Shown here piece after piece: positions 16,986 to 27,438 of a DNA stretch of 64,000 bases (the stretch's first letter is position 1; the number at the start of each line of letters is the position of its first letter). The stretch is from positions 147,395-211,394 of the forward strand of contig NZ_SMZJ02000006.1 in the NCBI RefSeq assembly GCF_004358095.2. Reading direction: 5' to 3'. Source of the DNA: Seonamhaeicola sediminis. Its GTDB lineage: Bacteria; Bacteroidota; Bacteroidia; Flavobacteriales; Flavobacteriaceae. The notes under the pieces were generated by a model. The model worked only from the letters and a program-made list of their open reading frames with translations, did no database searches and was not told where the DNA came from. Made by a program: the position numbers and the translations under genes.

Positions 16986-18464
16986 CTAGTATGCTTTTGC
17001 AAATAATACTCTTACTTTTGAAGGCTTTCCAGAGTAAACACAAGCCCCTTTCTCTTCCTTAGAATCTAGAGGAATACATCTTATTGTAGCCTTGGTTAAC
17101 TCTTTTATTTTTTCTTCAGTTTCATTGGTACCGTCCCAATGCGCTGAAATAAAACCACCTTTAGTTTCTAATACTTCCTTGAACTCATCAAAGGTTTCAA
17201 CATTGGTAATGTGCTCGTTTCTGAAATCTAATGCTCTATTAAAAAGATTCTCTTGAATTTCCTCCAACAAATCTTCTATAACAATAGTTATTCTGTCTAA
17301 AATAACTGTTTGCTTACTAAGTGTGTCTCTTCTAGCTAGCTCAACAGTTTCATTTTCTAAATCTTTCGGACCAATAGCAATACGTAATGGCACTCCCTGT
17401 AATTCATGCTGAGCAAATTTAGCTCCTGGGCGTAATGTATCACGTTTGTCAAATTTAACCGAAATTTCCCTATCATTTAAATCACTAATAATTTCTTCAG
17501 CAACTTTACTTATGGCTTCAAACTGTTCTTCATTCTTATAAATAGGGACTATTACCACTTGATAAGGTGCTAAGTTTGGTGGTAATACCAGTCCATTATC
17601 ATCACTATGCGTCATAATTAGAGCTCCCATCAATCTGGTAGATACACCCCAAGATGTTGCCCAAACATAGTCTTGCTTTCCTTCTTTTGTAGCATACTTT
17701 ACATCAAATGCCTTAGCGAAATTTTGACCTAAAAAATGAGAAGTTCCGGCTTGTAATGCTTTTCCATCTTGCATTAAAGCTTCAATACAATAGGTGTCTT
17801 CTGCTCCAGCAAAACGTTCGCTTTCAGTTTTAACACCTTGAATGACAGGTATAGCCATAAAGTTCTCAACAAATTTAGCATAAACCCCATTCATCAATTT
17901 AGTTTCTTCAATGGCTTCAGCTTTGGTAGCATGAGCTGTATGTCCTTCTTGCCATAAAAATTCTGCGGTACGTAAAAACAATCTAGTACGCATTTCCCAA
18001 CGCACTACGTTAGCCCATTGATTTATTAAAATTGGTAAATCCCTGTAAGATTGAATCCAATTTCTATAGGTGTTCCAAATAATGGCCTCACTAGTTGGTC
18101 TTACTACCAACTCTTCCTCTAATCTTGCTTCGGGGTCAACTCTTAACTTACCAGGTTTATCAGGGTCATTTTGTAGTCTGTAATGTGTTACAACAGCACA
18201 CTCTTTTGCAAATCCTTCGGCGTTTTTCTCCTCAGCTTCAAACAAACTTTTAGGTACAAAAAGTGGAAAATAAGCATTTTGATGACCTGTTTCCTTAAAC
18301 ATTTTATCTAATTCTGCTTGCATTTTTTCCCAAATTGCAAAACCATATGGCTTGATTACCATACATCCTCTAACAGCCGAATTCTCCGCTAGGTCTGCCT
18401 TAACAACTAATTCGTTATACCATTTGGAATAATCTTCTGCTCTGCTAGTAAGTTTTTTACTCAT
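16986..18464 (-). CDS. proS: prolyl-tRNA synthetase (archaeal/eukaryotic-like ProS)
   Basis: About 492 residues, the usual length of the short ProS type that lacks the bacterial editing insertion. Class II motifs are visible, including [17 protein letters not shown], the [23 protein letters not shown] motif 2 region (quoted from separate parts) and a zinc-type C-terminal domain. The open frame begins at a TTG at 18482, but the ATG at 18464 ([12 protein letters not shown]) is the proper start and lies just after an AATATTTG promoter-like element. Confidence 0.95.
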   Translation of the reverse strand: MSKKLTSRAEDYSKWYNELVVKADLAENSAVRGCMVIKPYGFAIWEKMQAELDKMFKETGHQNAYFPLFVPKSLFEAEEKNAEGFAKECAVVTHYRLQNDPDKPGKLRVDPEARLEEELVVRPTSEAIIWNTYRNWIQSYRDLPILINQWANVVRWEMRTRLFLRTAEFLWQEGHTAHATKAEAIEETKLMNGVYAKFVENFMAIPVIQGVKTESERFAGAEDTYCIEALMQDGKALQAGTSHFLGQNFAKAFDVKYATKEGKQDYVWATSWGVSTRLMGALIMTHSDDNGLVLPPNLAPYQVVIVPIYKNEEQFEAISKVAEEIISDLNDREISVKFDKRDTLRPGAKFAQHELQGVPLRIAIGPKDLENETVELARRDTLSKQTVILDRITIVIEDLLEEIQENLFNRALDFRNEHITNVETFDEFKEVLETKGGFISAHWDGTNETEEKIKELTKATIRCIPLDSKEEKGACVYSGKPSKVRVLFAKAY

Positions 18465-18526
18465 ATCAATCTTTTGGCACAAATATTGTGAATATTTAAA
18501 ATAGAAAATAGTTTAGCAAAACTAAC

Positions 18527-18534
18527 TATTTTTG
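18527..18534 (+). promoter_or_regulatory. -7 promoter element of the Trp-repeat lipoprotein gene
   Basis: TATTTTTG, an exact TAnnTTTG match, 28 bases before the start codon at 18563. Confidence 0.5.
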
Positions 18535-18562
18535 TTATGTTCAACAATAAAATTCTAGAGAT

Positions 18563-19804
18563 ATGCGCTTTAATAACTACTCCAAAAGAAAAGTATCATT
18601 CATTGCCATGATTGGACTAATGTTTGGCCTATTGTCATGTGGCTCTTATCAGTATGTAGGTGTTGACGATGATGGTATATATAGTGACTCACAAATAACA
18701 GTAGTTAATACGCCTACAGAAACTGTTGTTAACGTGCCTAACGAATCCAACAGCAACTACTACAAAAATTACTTTAGAAGCAAGTCTTTAGAATCTGAAT
18801 TAGCTTTAGAAAACGATGACATCTTTACAGATATTGATTCTTATCAATCTGATAATTATACTGTAAATGATACTATTTATAATGACTATCAAGGTCATGC
18901 TGGTTGGGGACAACAAAGCAACAATGTTACTATAAACTATATTGATAATGGATGGAACAACTGGGGCTGGAATGCTGGATTTGGTTGGGGCTGGAATAAC
19001 TGGGGCTGGAATAACTGGGGTTGGAATGGCTGGGGTTGGAACTCTTGGAATAGATGGAACCGATGGGGTTGGAATGATTGGGCATGGAATGGCTGGGGCT
19101 GGAATAACTGGGGCTGGAATAACTGGGGTTGGAACGCTGGATTTGGTTGGGGCTGGAATAACTGGAGCTGGAATCAATGGAGATATGGTAATAGATTTTA
19201 CAACCCAAGGAATTTAGCTTACAGTTCCAGTAGAAGAGGAAGTTATTATTCTGGTAGCTCAAGAAACAACTTAAGTAGTAGAAACAACATTTCTAGAAGA
19301 AGTAGTGTTTCTAATGTAAATAGAAATACCACCTCAAAATATAATACGGCCCGCAGAAGTAGTGTAAACAGCACTACCAGCAGAGCAACTACCTATACTA
19401 GAAGAGGAACAACTGTTTCTAACAATAGCCAAACTACATCCCGCATTAGTAGCGTGAACAGAAATCCTTCTAACTACAACGGTGTTAGACGTTCTTCTGG
19501 AACAGGTACGGTTAGTAGATATACAAATTCTCAAGGAAGAACAACTACTATATCTCGAACGCCTTCTTCTAACTCAACTAGTAGGTCGTCGTCAACAACA
19601 AGAAGGAGTTCTAGCACCTACAAACAACCTAGTAGTAGCTATAGTGGCTCTTCTAGAAGATCTTATTCGAATTATTCTTCACCATCTTCTTCTAGAAGTT
19701 CGTATGGTTCTTCAAGCAGTAGAAGCTCAAGCTCTGGTTCTATGTCTAGATCTTCAAGTGGAAGTAGCAGAAGTTCATCATCAGGAGGTGGAAGACGCCG
19801 ATAA
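18563..19804 (+). CDS. Trp/Asn/Gly-repeat lipoprotein with Ser/Arg-rich tail
   Basis: A 413-residue lipoprotein (Cys26 in LLSC). A short acidic region containing a DDDGIY motif and YYKNYF precedes a roughly 85-residue block built from WGWNN-type units with 28 tryptophans. A block containing AGFGWGWNN occurs at both ends of the array. The remaining 200 residues are low-complexity Ser/Arg/Thr/Tyr, a likely disordered, positively charged tail. I know no function. It sits between proS and an OmpP1/FadL gene on the same strand as the latter. The base-level repeats are 15-mers with silent changes, so the array is kept in frame and under coding selection. Confidence 0.75.
   Translation: MRFNNYSKRKVSFIAMIGLMFGLLSCGSYQYVGVDDDGIYSDSQITVVNTPTETVVNVPNESNSNYYKNYFRSKSLESELALENDDIFTDIDSYQSDNYTVNDTIYNDYQGHAGWGQQSNNVTINYIDNGWNNWGWNAGFGWGWNNWGWNNWGWNGWGWNSWNRWNRWGWNDWAWNGWGWNNWGWNNWGWNAGFGWGWNNWSWNQWRYGNRFYNPRNLAYSSSRRGSYYSGSSRNNLSSRNNISRRSSVSNVNRNTTSKYNTARRSSVNSTTSRATTYTRRGTTVSNNSQTTSRISSVNRNPSNYNGVRRSSGTGTVSRYTNSQGRTTTISRTPSSNSTSRSSSTTRRSSSTYKQPSSSYSGSSRRSYSNYSSPSSSRSSYGSSSSRSSSSGSMSRSSSGSSRSSSSGGGRRR
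18954..19190 (+). repeat. in-gene tandem repeats encoding Trp-Gly-Trp-Asn units
   Basis: Imperfect 15-base units (AACTGGGGCTGGAAT type) recur through this block. The segment encoding NNWGWNAGFGWGWNNW occurs near 18957 and again near 19104, showing an internal duplication. Confidence 0.85.
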
Positions 19805-19928
19805 TCTTTATAAAAAAATAAGCCCATGAAACCGACATATTTAAAATTATTATTGAGTATTCACAGAAGCAGTAATTTTGAATATTAAAGGTTACTTTGA
19901 CCATTAAAAAACGATAAACAAAAACCGC

Positions 19929-21461
19929 ATGAAAAAGTTAAGTTTACTATGCATAGGTTTACTATCTATGCCCTTTATCTACGCTCAGGATCTAACTGAT
20001 GCTTTAAGATATTCTCAAGACAACATACAAGGAACTGCCCGTTTTAGAGCCTTAAGTGGTGCTTTTGGAGCCTTAGGAGGAGACATGAGTGCTGTAAGTT
20101 TAAACCCAGCAAGTTCTGCAGTTTTTACAAGAAGTCATGCGTCATTATCAGGTTCAAATATGGATATTGAAAACACCTCTAATTATTTTGGAGGACTTGG
20201 CTCAACAAACGAATCGAACTTTGATTTAAATCAAGCAGGAGCTGCTTTTGTTTTCGCAGCCAACAACAATTCGCCTTGGAGAAAGTTCTCACTAGCAGTT
20301 GCTTACGAAAGAACCAATAATTTTGATGATAGCTGGTTTGCCGCTGGCACCAATACCACTAATGACCCTGATTTCAGTAATTCTATTGCTAGTTATTTTT
20401 ATGATTTTGCAGATGGCAAAAGGCTTGATGAAATTTCCAGTCTACCAGGTGAGTCTCTAGCAGATGCTTATCAAGACATCGGTAGTGTTTATGGCTTTTC
20501 ACACCAACAGGCGTTTTTAGGTTTTGAGTCTTTTATTTTAGAGCCAGATGATATTAATAATGATGCTAATACAACTTATACTTCTAACATTGCACCAGGA
20601 AGCTTTATGCATGATTACACCTATGCAGCAACGGGTTACAATGGTAAAGTATCTTTCAACCTAGCAACTCAATACGAAGACAACCTTTACTTAGGCCTTA
20701 ACCTAAATACTCATTTCATAGATTACCAACGTTCAACCTTATTATTTGAAGACAATAACAACAACGGATCCACCGTTAATTTTGTAGAATTTCAAAACAG
20801 TTTAACCACCAGAGGAAATGGATTTTCATTTCAAATTGGTGGTATCATGAAATTAAGCCAAGAATTTAGAGTTGGAGTAACTTATGATTCCCCTACTTGG
20901 TATACTATTGAAGAGGAAACCTCTCAATACTTAGGAACAGATGGTGCTAATGGGTTTACAGAAATTTTTCCTCAAGTTATTAATGTATACCCAAGTTATA
21001 GACTTCAAACACCAGCCAGATTTACAGGGAGTTTGGCTTATGTTTTTGGAACCCAAGGTTTAATTAGTTTTGATTACTCTAGAAAAGATTATGGTAGCAC
21101 TAAGTTTAAACCAGAAAATGATAGTTACTACCAAGATTTAAACGCCAATATTAGTGACTTATTTACTCAAGCTTCAACCTACAGACTTGGTGGAGAGTAT
21201 AAACACAAACAATTTAGCTTTAGAGGTGGTTATCGCTTTGAAGAAAGTCCATATGCTGATGGTGTTACTGTAGGAGATTTAAATGGGTACTCATTAGGTT
21301 TGGGTTACAACTTTGGAAATACCAAACTAGACGTAACCTATGACAGAGCAGAAAGATCATTTAACAATAATCTTTACAATTTAGATTTTGGCACAGCCCC
21401 TCAAGCTATGGTAGACAGGACAAACTCTAACATAACAATATCGTTAAGCTTTAATATATAA
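19929..21461 (+). CDS. OmpP1/FadL/TodX-like outer membrane protein
   Basis: A 510-residue protein with a signal peptide (cleaved about residue 20, IYAQ). The N-terminus after it (ARFRALSGAFGALGGDMSAVSLNPASSAVF) has the PorV/FadL-type plug region, and the rest is alternating beta strands, ending ITISLSFNI as a typical outer-membrane C-terminus. Homologues carry hydrophobic compounds across the outer membrane or serve in T9SS as PorV-like shuttles. The substrate cannot be read. A terminator follows directly. Confidence 0.82.
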   Translation: MKKLSLLCIGLLSMPFIYAQDLTDALRYSQDNIQGTARFRALSGAFGALGGDMSAVSLNPASSAVFTRSHASLSGSNMDIENTSNYFGGLGSTNESNFDLNQAGAAFVFAANNNSPWRKFSLAVAYERTNNFDDSWFAAGTNTTNDPDFSNSIASYFYDFADGKRLDEISSLPGESLADAYQDIGSVYGFSHQQAFLGFESFILEPDDINNDANTTYTSNIAPGSFMHDYTYAATGYNGKVSFNLATQYEDNLYLGLNLNTHFIDYQRSTLLFEDNNNNGSTVNFVEFQNSLTTRGNGFSFQIGGIMKLSQEFRVGVTYDSPTWYTIEEETSQYLGTDGANGFTEIFPQVINVYPSYRLQTPARFTGSLAYVFGTQGLISFDYSRKDYGSTKFKPENDSYYQDLNANISDLFTQASTYRLGGEYKHKQFSFRGGYRFEESPYADGVTVGDLNGYSLGLGYNFGNTKLDVTYDRAERSFNNNLYNLDFGTAPQAMVDRTNSNITISLSFNI

Positions 21462-21481
21462 GGATAAAGCACTTACAATAC

Positions 21482-21519
21482 AAAAGCTTGAATATTTATT
21501 ATTCAAGCTTTTATTTTTT
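21482..21519 (+). terminator. terminator after the OmpP1/FadL-like gene
   Basis: A 12-bp stem (AAAAGCTTGAAT / ATTCAAGCTTTT) with a 7-base loop and a T-rich tail. Confidence 0.85.
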
Positions 21520-21601
21520 GTGTAATTATTATTTACAACTACAGACTAATATCAAAGTATTAATTATTTACTAAGATCAAGTATTACAAAAGTATAATGC
21601 T

Positions 21602-21609
21602 TATCTTTG
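21602..21609 (+). promoter_or_regulatory. -7 promoter element of folE
   Basis: TATCTTTG, an exact TAnnTTTG match, 26 bases before the folE start. Confidence 0.55.
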
Positions 21610-21635
21610 CAAACTAAATTTTCACATAATTACCG

Positions 21636-22313
21636 ATGAAATTTGATAAAGATTTTGAAGATTTTGACGCATTAGGAAATGAGCATATTGGCACATCTCA
21701 GGATACCCCAATGCGCAGTGACGCCTTTAAATTAAGTAATGATGAAAAGATTGACATCATTAAAGATGATGTTCGTCATATCATGGAAACCCTTGGTTTA
21801 GACTTAAGTGACGACAGTTTGAAGGGCACGCCTAACCGGGTAGCCAAAATGTTTGTAAAAGAAATTTTTGGAGGCTTAGATCCTGAAAAAAAGCCTAGTG
21901 CTTCTACGTTTCAAAACAAATACAAATACGGTGAAATGCTAGTTGAAAAAAACATTACAGTATATTCAACCTGCGAACACCATCTACTACCAATAGTTGG
22001 AAAAGCCCATATTGCCTATATTTCTAATGGCACAGTGGTTGGTTTATCTAAAATGAACCGTATTGTAGATTATTATGCCAAACGCCCTCAAGTTCAAGAA
22101 CGTCTAACCATTCAAATTGTTAAAGAACTTCAAGAAGTTTTAGACACAAAGGACGTTGCCTGTGTTATTGACGCTAAGCATTTATGTGTAAACTCAAGAG
22201 GTATTAGAGATATTGAAAGTAGTACTGTAACCTCTGAATTTGGAGGAAGGTTTAAAGATAAAGCAACACGTCGAGAATTTTTAGATTACATTAAATTAGA
22301 TACCAAATTTTAA
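21636..22313 (+). CDS. folE: GTP cyclohydrolase I
   Basis: 225 residues. It catalyses GTP to 7,8-dihydroneopterin triphosphate, the first step of folate/pterin synthesis. The zinc and substrate motif STCEHHLLPIVGKAHIAY is centred on Cys113, and the second Cys is in AKHLCVNSRG. The YAKRPQVQERLT motif is also conserved. The 25-residue acidic N-terminal extension is common in this phylum. cysS follows 39 bases later on the same strand. Confidence 0.95.
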   Translation: MKFDKDFEDFDALGNEHIGTSQDTPMRSDAFKLSNDEKIDIIKDDVRHIMETLGLDLSDDSLKGTPNRVAKMFVKEIFGGLDPEKKPSASTFQNKYKYGEMLVEKNITVYSTCEHHLLPIVGKAHIAYISNGTVVGLSKMNRIVDYYAKRPQVQERLTIQIVKELQEVLDTKDVACVIDAKHLCVNSRGIRDIESSTVTSEFGGRFKDKATRREFLDYIKLDTKF

Positions 22314-22352
22314 ACAAAAAGTAATTCCCAATTTTATTCTAACTAACCCAAC

Positions 22353-23834
22353 ATGCAACTTTATAAAAGTCAGGAATTAAAAATATACAATTCACTTACC
22401 GGAGAAAAAGAAGTTTTTAAACCTATAAATGAAGGCCATGTAGGTATGTATGTTTGCGGTCCTACGGTTTATAGTAATGTACATTTAGGTAATGTGAGAA
22501 CCTTTATGTCCTTTGATGTTATATTCAGATACCTGAAGCACTTAGGGTACAAAGTACGTTATGTTAGAAATATTACGGATGCAGGACATTTAGAAAATGA
22601 TGCTGACGTAGGCGAAGATAAAATCACAAAAAAAGCTCGTTTAGAACAAATTGAACCAATGGAAGTGGTTCAACGCTACACCGTAGATTTTCATAACATT
22701 TTAAATACGCTAAACTTTTTACCACCTAGTATTGAGCCAACCGCAACAGGCCATATCATTGAACAAATTAAACTCATAAATACCATTATTGAAAACGGAT
22801 TTGCTTATGAAGTAAATGGTTCGGTATATTTTGATGTTCATAAATTTAATGAAACCAATGACTACGGAAAGTTAAGTAAACGTAAGTTAGACGATTTAAT
22901 TCATAACACTAGAGAATTAGATGGTCAGAGTGATAAAAAAAATCCACAAGATTTTGCCCTTTGGAAAAAAGCAGAACCACAACACATTATGCGCTGGCCT
23001 TCACCATGGGGCGATGGTTTTCCCGGTTGGCATCTAGAGTGCACCGCCATGAGTACCAAATATTTAGGTGAAACTTTTGATATTCATGGGGGTGGTATGG
23101 ATTTAAAATTTCCGCATCACGAATGTGAAATTGCCCAAAACGAAGCCGCACTAGGCAAATCACCTGTCAACTATTGGATGCATGCTAATATGCTAGAAAT
23201 GAATGGGCAACGTATGTCTAAATCTACGGGAAATATTATAAATCCAAACCAATTGTTATCCGGTAATAATGACAAGATGAGTAAAGCTTATTCACCTAGC
23301 GTTATTCGTTTCTTTATGGCACAATCCTCATACAGAAGTGTATTAGATTTAACCGACGCAGGTTTACTGGCTAGCGAAAAGGGCTATAACCGATTAATGG
23401 AAGCTATATCAATAATTCCTAAACTAAAAGCGTCTAGCACCTCATCTATTAATATTGGGGAGTGGCAACAAAAGTGTTATGACGCCATGAACGACGATTT
23501 TAATACCCCTATTTTGATAGCCAACTTATTTGAAGGCGCTAAATATATCAACCAAGTAAAAGAAGGTACTGAAACGCTCACCAATGATGATTTATCATTA
23601 TTACAAAGTAGCTTAAATACGTTTATGTTTGATATTTTAGGCCTACTGAAAGATGTTGAAATTAAATCTGGAGGTGATAAATTAACAGGTGCTGTAGATG
23701 TTCTAATAAAACTTAGACATGAAGCCAGAGCCAATAAAGATTTTGCTCTATCCGATAAGATTAGAGATGAACTTGCAGAGGTGGGCATTGTTCTAAAAGA
23801 CGGTAAAGACGGTACCACGTTTACTGTAAACTAG
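22353..23834 (+). CDS. cysS: cysteinyl-tRNA synthetase
   Basis: 493 residues, class I synthetase. It has Cys35 and HLGN (44-47, the HIGH motif), the zinc-binding WHLECTAMS segment, and RMSKS (287-291, KMSKS motif). The C-terminal DALR-like helical domain is complete ([20 protein letters not shown]). It probably forms an operon with folE and the short yidD gene downstream. Confidence 0.96.
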   Translation: MQLYKSQELKIYNSLTGEKEVFKPINEGHVGMYVCGPTVYSNVHLGNVRTFMSFDVIFRYLKHLGYKVRYVRNITDAGHLENDADVGEDKITKKARLEQIEPMEVVQRYTVDFHNILNTLNFLPPSIEPTATGHIIEQIKLINTIIENGFAYEVNGSVYFDVHKFNETNDYGKLSKRKLDDLIHNTRELDGQSDKKNPQDFALWKKAEPQHIMRWPSPWGDGFPGWHLECTAMSTKYLGETFDIHGGGMDLKFPHHECEIAQNEAALGKSPVNYWMHANMLEMNGQRMSKSTGNIINPNQLLSGNNDKMSKAYSPSVIRFFMAQSSYRSVLDLTDAGLLASEKGYNRLMEAISIIPKLKASSTSSINIGEWQQKCYDAMNDDFNTPILIANLFEGAKYINQVKEGTETLTNDDLSLLQSSLNTFMFDILGLLKDVEIKSGGDKLTGAVDVLIKLRHEARANKDFALSDKIRDELAEVGIVLKDGKDGTTFTVN

Positions 23835-23908
23835 TTTCTGGTTTATCTGTTTAGTTGTTTATTCGTTTCCAACTTAACAGCTAAAAAAAATCCACAAATA
23901 AGCATTTT

Positions 23909-24127
23909 ATGAAATTCCTTATTTCTCCGTTTTTGTTTTTAATAAAAGTTTACCAAATACTAATTTCACCAATTATGCCTGCCACTTGTAGATACCAACC
24001 CACTTGCTCTCATTACAGTAAAGAAGCCCTAATAAAACATGGACTTTTTAAAGGCGGTTGGCTTGCATTAAAACGTATTTTTTCATGCCATCCTTGGGGT
24101 GGTTCAGGGTATGACCCAGTGCCTTAA
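23909..24127 (+). CDS. yidD: YidD family membrane protein insertion efficiency factor
   Basis: 72 residues. The family pattern is complete: a hydrophobic amphipathic N-terminus, [19 protein letters not shown] with conserved cysteines, [15 protein letters not shown], and the [13 protein letters not shown] ending. YidD assists YidC-dependent insertion of inner membrane proteins. It is 74 bases after cysS with no terminator between. Confidence 0.93.
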   Translation: MKFLISPFLFLIKVYQILISPIMPATCRYQPTCSHYSKEALIKHGLFKGGWLALKRIFSCHPWGGSGYDPVP

Positions 24128-24220
24128 CAAATTCTTCATATTAAAAATTTCAGCTATCTTAGTCTGAGACCATATCACTAATAACACAAAATCTATTTTT
24201 AACATTAACAAGCATTAGTA

Positions 24221-24724
24221 ATGAAACAACTGTTTTTTTTAATAATGGTTATGCTCTTAGGAACTGTAAAAAACACCATCGCACAAGATTTAACTCCCGA
24301 CCAGAAAATTATAAACGATAAACTAGACGATTTTCATGACGCTGCAAAAAACGCAGACAAGAAAAGATACCTAAGCCATTTTACTAAAGATGCTGTTTAT
24401 ATGGGAACCGACGAATGGGAACGCTGGCCATTAATTCCTGATTTCTCAAACTATGTAAGTCAAAGATTCGCTGATGGAGGTTGGTCTTACCACTCTACTA
24501 ATCGAAATATTTATGTCTCTAAAAACGGTAAAATTGCCTGGTTTGATGAAGTCATGGTTTCAAACAATAGCGGTAATCGCTTTCGTGGATCTGGGGTTCT
24601 TCGTAAGGAAAATGGTATATGGAAATTCACCCAATATATCCAAAGTTTCATGATTTATAATGAAATTTGGAATGAGGTAAATAAACTTATGAAACAAGAA
24701 AAAATTAAAAAAGAGAAAAATTAG
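24221..24724 (+). CDS. secreted NTF2/SnoaL-like protein
   Basis: 167 residues with a signal peptide (about 1-21, TIAQ). The domain that follows matches the DUF4440/SnoaL-like pattern (ILxxFHDAAKNADKKRYLSHFTKDAVYMGTDEWERW, given here in part; residues about 30-70) and ends in a GIWKFTQY beta strand. The fold is a small alpha/beta cone that can hold ligands, and no catalytic role is evident. It converges on pepD. Confidence 0.75.
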   Translation: MKQLFFLIMVMLLGTVKNTIAQDLTPDQKIINDKLDDFHDAAKNADKKRYLSHFTKDAVYMGTDEWERWPLIPDFSNYVSQRFADGGWSYHSTNRNIYVSKNGKIAWFDEVMVSNNSGNRFRGSGVLRKENGIWKFTQYIQSFMIYNEIWNEVNKLMKQEKIKKEKN

Positions 24725-24730
24725 TAATCA

Positions 24731-26191
24731 TTATTCTTCAGGAATATGTTTCAATATCTCCAACACAAACTTCCAATACTTTTGCACTGAAGAAATTTGA
24801 GCACGCTCATCTGGGGAGTGTGCTCCTTTTATATTAGGGCCAAAACTAATCATATCCATATCTGGATAATTAGTTCCTAAAATACCACACTCTAAACCAG
24901 CATGACAAGCAGCCACATGAGGTTTTTCTCCGTTTAAATCTTCATAAAGTTTTTCCATAACTTTTAAAATAGGAGAATCCATATTGGGTGTCCATCCTGG
25001 ATAATCGCCAGAGAATTCAACTTCGCAACCTGTAAGCTCAAAGGTAGCCCGTAAAGTATTCGCTAAATCCATTTTGGCACTTCCTACTGAAGACCTTGTT
25101 AAACAAGCAATTTTAATATTGCGATTTTTTATTAATACACGTGCCAAATTATTTGATGTTTCAACCAAATCTGGAATATCAGCACTCATTCTATACACCC
25201 CATTTTGCGTAGCATATAACGCTCTAGTAACCCCTTCCTGAACGCCTAAATCCATAATGCTTTTGGGAGTTTCACGTTTAGTAACCACTACCTCTAAATC
25301 TGGTTCGGTTGTTTTTAATTCCTTTTTTATAGTACTAGAAATCAAAGTCATTTCTGACAAAAATGTAGCCTCATGTATAGCATCAATGGCAACAATAGCT
25401 TTACTCTCTCTAGGAATAGCATTACGAAGCCCTCCACCATCAATTTCTGAAATTCGTAAACCATAATTCTCAAATCCATCAAATAATAAACGATTCATTA
25501 TTTTATTAGCATTACCTAACCCCTCATGAATTTGCATCCCAGAATGTCCACCTTGTAAACCTTTAACTTCAATAGTAAAGCCAATTTTAAATTCTGGTGT
25601 ATCTTCTTCTACATATGTTCTTGTAGCGGTAATATCAATACCACCAGCACACCCAACACCTATTTCATCGTCTTCTTCTGTATCTAAATTGAGTAAAATA
25701 CCACCGTTCAACAATCCACCTTTTAACCCCATGGCACCCGTCATACCTGTTTCTTCATCAATGGTAAACAATGCTTCAATTGCAGGATGTGGTATATCAG
25801 TACTTTCTAGAATTGCCATAATGGTAGCAACTCCTAAACCATTATCTGCTCCAAGTGTTGTGCCTTTAGCTTTCACCCAATCACCATCAATATACATATC
25901 AATACCTTGGGAATCAAAATCAAACACGGTATCATTATTTTTTTGATGCACCATATCTAAATGTGATTGCATTACCACTGTCGTTCTAGTTTCCATCCCT
26001 TTGGAAGCAGGCTTTTTAATAATCACATTTCCTACCTCATCTACTATTGTTTGTAAACCTAAATTTTCACCAAAAGCCTTCATAAAAGCGATAACGCGTT
26101 CTTCTTTTTTTGATGCCCTAGGTACTGCGTTTAAATCTGCAAAATTATTCCACAATTGTTTAGGTTCTAGTTGTCTAATTTCTTTACTCAT
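24731..26191 (-). CDS. pepD: aminoacyl-histidine dipeptidase (M20, PepD)
   Basis: About 486 residues, the usual PepD length. It is a zinc dipeptidase that hydrolyses Xaa-His and broad dipeptides in the cytoplasm. Motifs are VVMQSHLDMVHQ (metal His and Asp), TTLGADNGLG, FTIDEETGMTGA (catalytic and metal Glu) and CHAGLECG. A second in-frame start at 26200 adds three residues (MKA). The start at 26191 lies 23 bases after an exact -7 element. Confidence 0.93.
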   Translation of the reverse strand: MSKEIRQLEPKQLWNNFADLNAVPRASKKEERVIAFMKAFGENLGLQTIVDEVGNVIIKKPASKGMETRTTVVMQSHLDMVHQKNNDTVFDFDSQGIDMYIDGDWVKAKGTTLGADNGLGVATIMAILESTDIPHPAIEALFTIDEETGMTGAMGLKGGLLNGGILLNLDTEEDDEIGVGCAGGIDITATRTYVEEDTPEFKIGFTIEVKGLQGGHSGMQIHEGLGNANKIMNRLLFDGFENYGLRISEIDGGGLRNAIPRESKAIVAIDAIHEATFLSEMTLISSTIKKELKTTEPDLEVVVTKRETPKSIMDLGVQEGVTRALYATQNGVYRMSADIPDLVETSNNLARVLIKNRNIKIACLTRSSVGSAKMDLANTLRATFELTGCEVEFSGDYPGWTPNMDSPILKVMEKLYEDLNGEKPHVAACHAGLECGILGTNYPDMDMISFGPNIKGAHSPDERAQISSVQKYWKFVLEILKHIPEE

Positions 26192-26213
26192 TGCTTTCAA
26201 AATTCAAATTATA

Positions 26214-26221
26214 CAAAGATA
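26214..26221 (-). promoter_or_regulatory. -7 promoter element of pepD
   Basis: On the minus strand this is TATCTTTG, an exact match, 22 bases before the pepD start. Confidence 0.55.
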
Positions 26222-26253
26222 CGTTTTACTACAAAGCATTGATAACATTTGTG

Positions 26254-26261
26254 TATTTTTG
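26254..26261 (+). promoter_or_regulatory. -7 promoter element touching the DUF3810 start codon
   Basis: TATTTTTG is an exact TAnnTTTG match ending only 4 bases before the ATG at 26266, which implies a leaderless or nearly leaderless transcript if used. Confidence 0.45.
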
Positions 26262-26265
26262 ATTT

Positions 26266-27333
26266 ATGCTGAAAAACAAAAAACGCATTCTGGCACTTAG
26301 TATAATTCCCCAGTATTTACTTGTAGTGTTGTTGTCAAGACAACCCGAGTTTGTCGAGTCTTTTTACAGCAATGGTGTGTACATATATATATCAAAATTA
26401 TTTAGGTTTGTTTTAGGCTGGTTACCATTTTCTTTTGGTGATTTGGTTTACGCATTCGGAATTATTTATATTTTAAGATGGCTATTTAAGAATAGAAAAC
26501 GCATTATTAAAGATAGTAAAAATTGGTTGATAGATGTTGCGTCAGCAGTTGCCATTATATACTTTGCTTTTCATTTATTTTGGGGTTTAAACTATTACCG
26601 CTTACCGCTGCATAAAAACCTTAATTTGAAGCATGATTATACTACCGACCAATTAATTACGGTTACCAAAAAACTTATTAAAAAATCTAATAGTTTACAT
26701 TTTGAAATCACCAAGAATGATACTTTAAAGGTTGTTTTACCGTATTCAAAAGGAGAAATCTTTAAAAATACTACTAATGGATATCACAATTTGAAAACCG
26801 ATTTTCCGCATTTAGAATATCACCCAAAAAGTATAAAAAAGTCTTTGTTTAGCTACCCATTAACATACATGGGATTTAGCGGATATTTGAATCCGTTAAC
26901 GAACGAGGCACAAGTGGATGGGATCATGCCAATTATTAAACTTCCAACAACATCGGCGCATGAAATAGCACATCAATTGGGGTATGCAGCCGAAAATGAG
27001 GCTAATTTTATTGGCTTTTTAGCTTCCATTCATAATAATGATGTATATTTTAAATACTGTGGATATACATTTGGCTTACGGTACTGCTTAAACGAAATTT
27101 ACAGACGAGACGAAGCGATTTTTGATGACATTGTAGAAACCATAAATAAGGGTATTTTAAAAAATTATGAAGAAGTACGCTTGTTTTGGGAAGCACATGA
27201 AAACCCTATGGAGCCTCTTTTTAAAACATTTTATAGCGGATACTTAAGAGCGAACAATCAAAGCAAAGGGATGGAAAGCTATAATTATGTGGTGGCACTT
27301 TTGGTTAATTATTTTAAGGTAAATGGGGCTTAA
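26266..27333 (+). CDS. DUF3810 domain membrane protein with HExxH motif
   Basis: 355 residues. Three hydrophobic segments (about 8-25, 50-70 and 85-105) are followed by a soluble domain. Residues 232-236 read HEIAH, followed by AAENEANFIGF, which together form a gluzincin-like HExxH...E pattern. A zinc peptidase activity is therefore plausible, although the family is formally uncharacterised. The gene is monocistronic and divergent from pepD. Confidence 0.8.
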   Translation: MLKNKKRILALSIIPQYLLVVLLSRQPEFVESFYSNGVYIYISKLFRFVLGWLPFSFGDLVYAFGIIYILRWLFKNRKRIIKDSKNWLIDVASAVAIIYFAFHLFWGLNYYRLPLHKNLNLKHDYTTDQLITVTKKLIKKSNSLHFEITKNDTLKVVLPYSKGEIFKNTTNGYHNLKTDFPHLEYHPKSIKKSLFSYPLTYMGFSGYLNPLTNEAQVDGIMPIIKLPTTSAHEIAHQLGYAAENEANFIGFLASIHNNDVYFKYCGYTFGLRYCLNEIYRRDEAIFDDIVETINKGILKNYEEVRLFWEAHENPMEPLFKTFYSGYLRANNQSKGMESYNYVVALLVNYFKVNGA

Positions 27334-27438
27334 AGAATATGAATCGTTATGGTTTTATAACAAATGGTTGCCTATTCACAGACTCATAACAATTTCACAA
27401 AGGCTAAGTGTAGAGGTTTAAAACTTCTAAAAAACTAA

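Noticed and set aside
18954..19190. Tandem repeats that could look like a CRISPR array
   Set aside because: The units are 15 bases with no spacers and encode an in-frame peptide repeat.
18806..19262. Long open frames on both strands across the Trp-repeat gene
   Set aside because: They are produced by the repetitive composition of the real gene and lack start contexts, signal sequences or homologue-like features.
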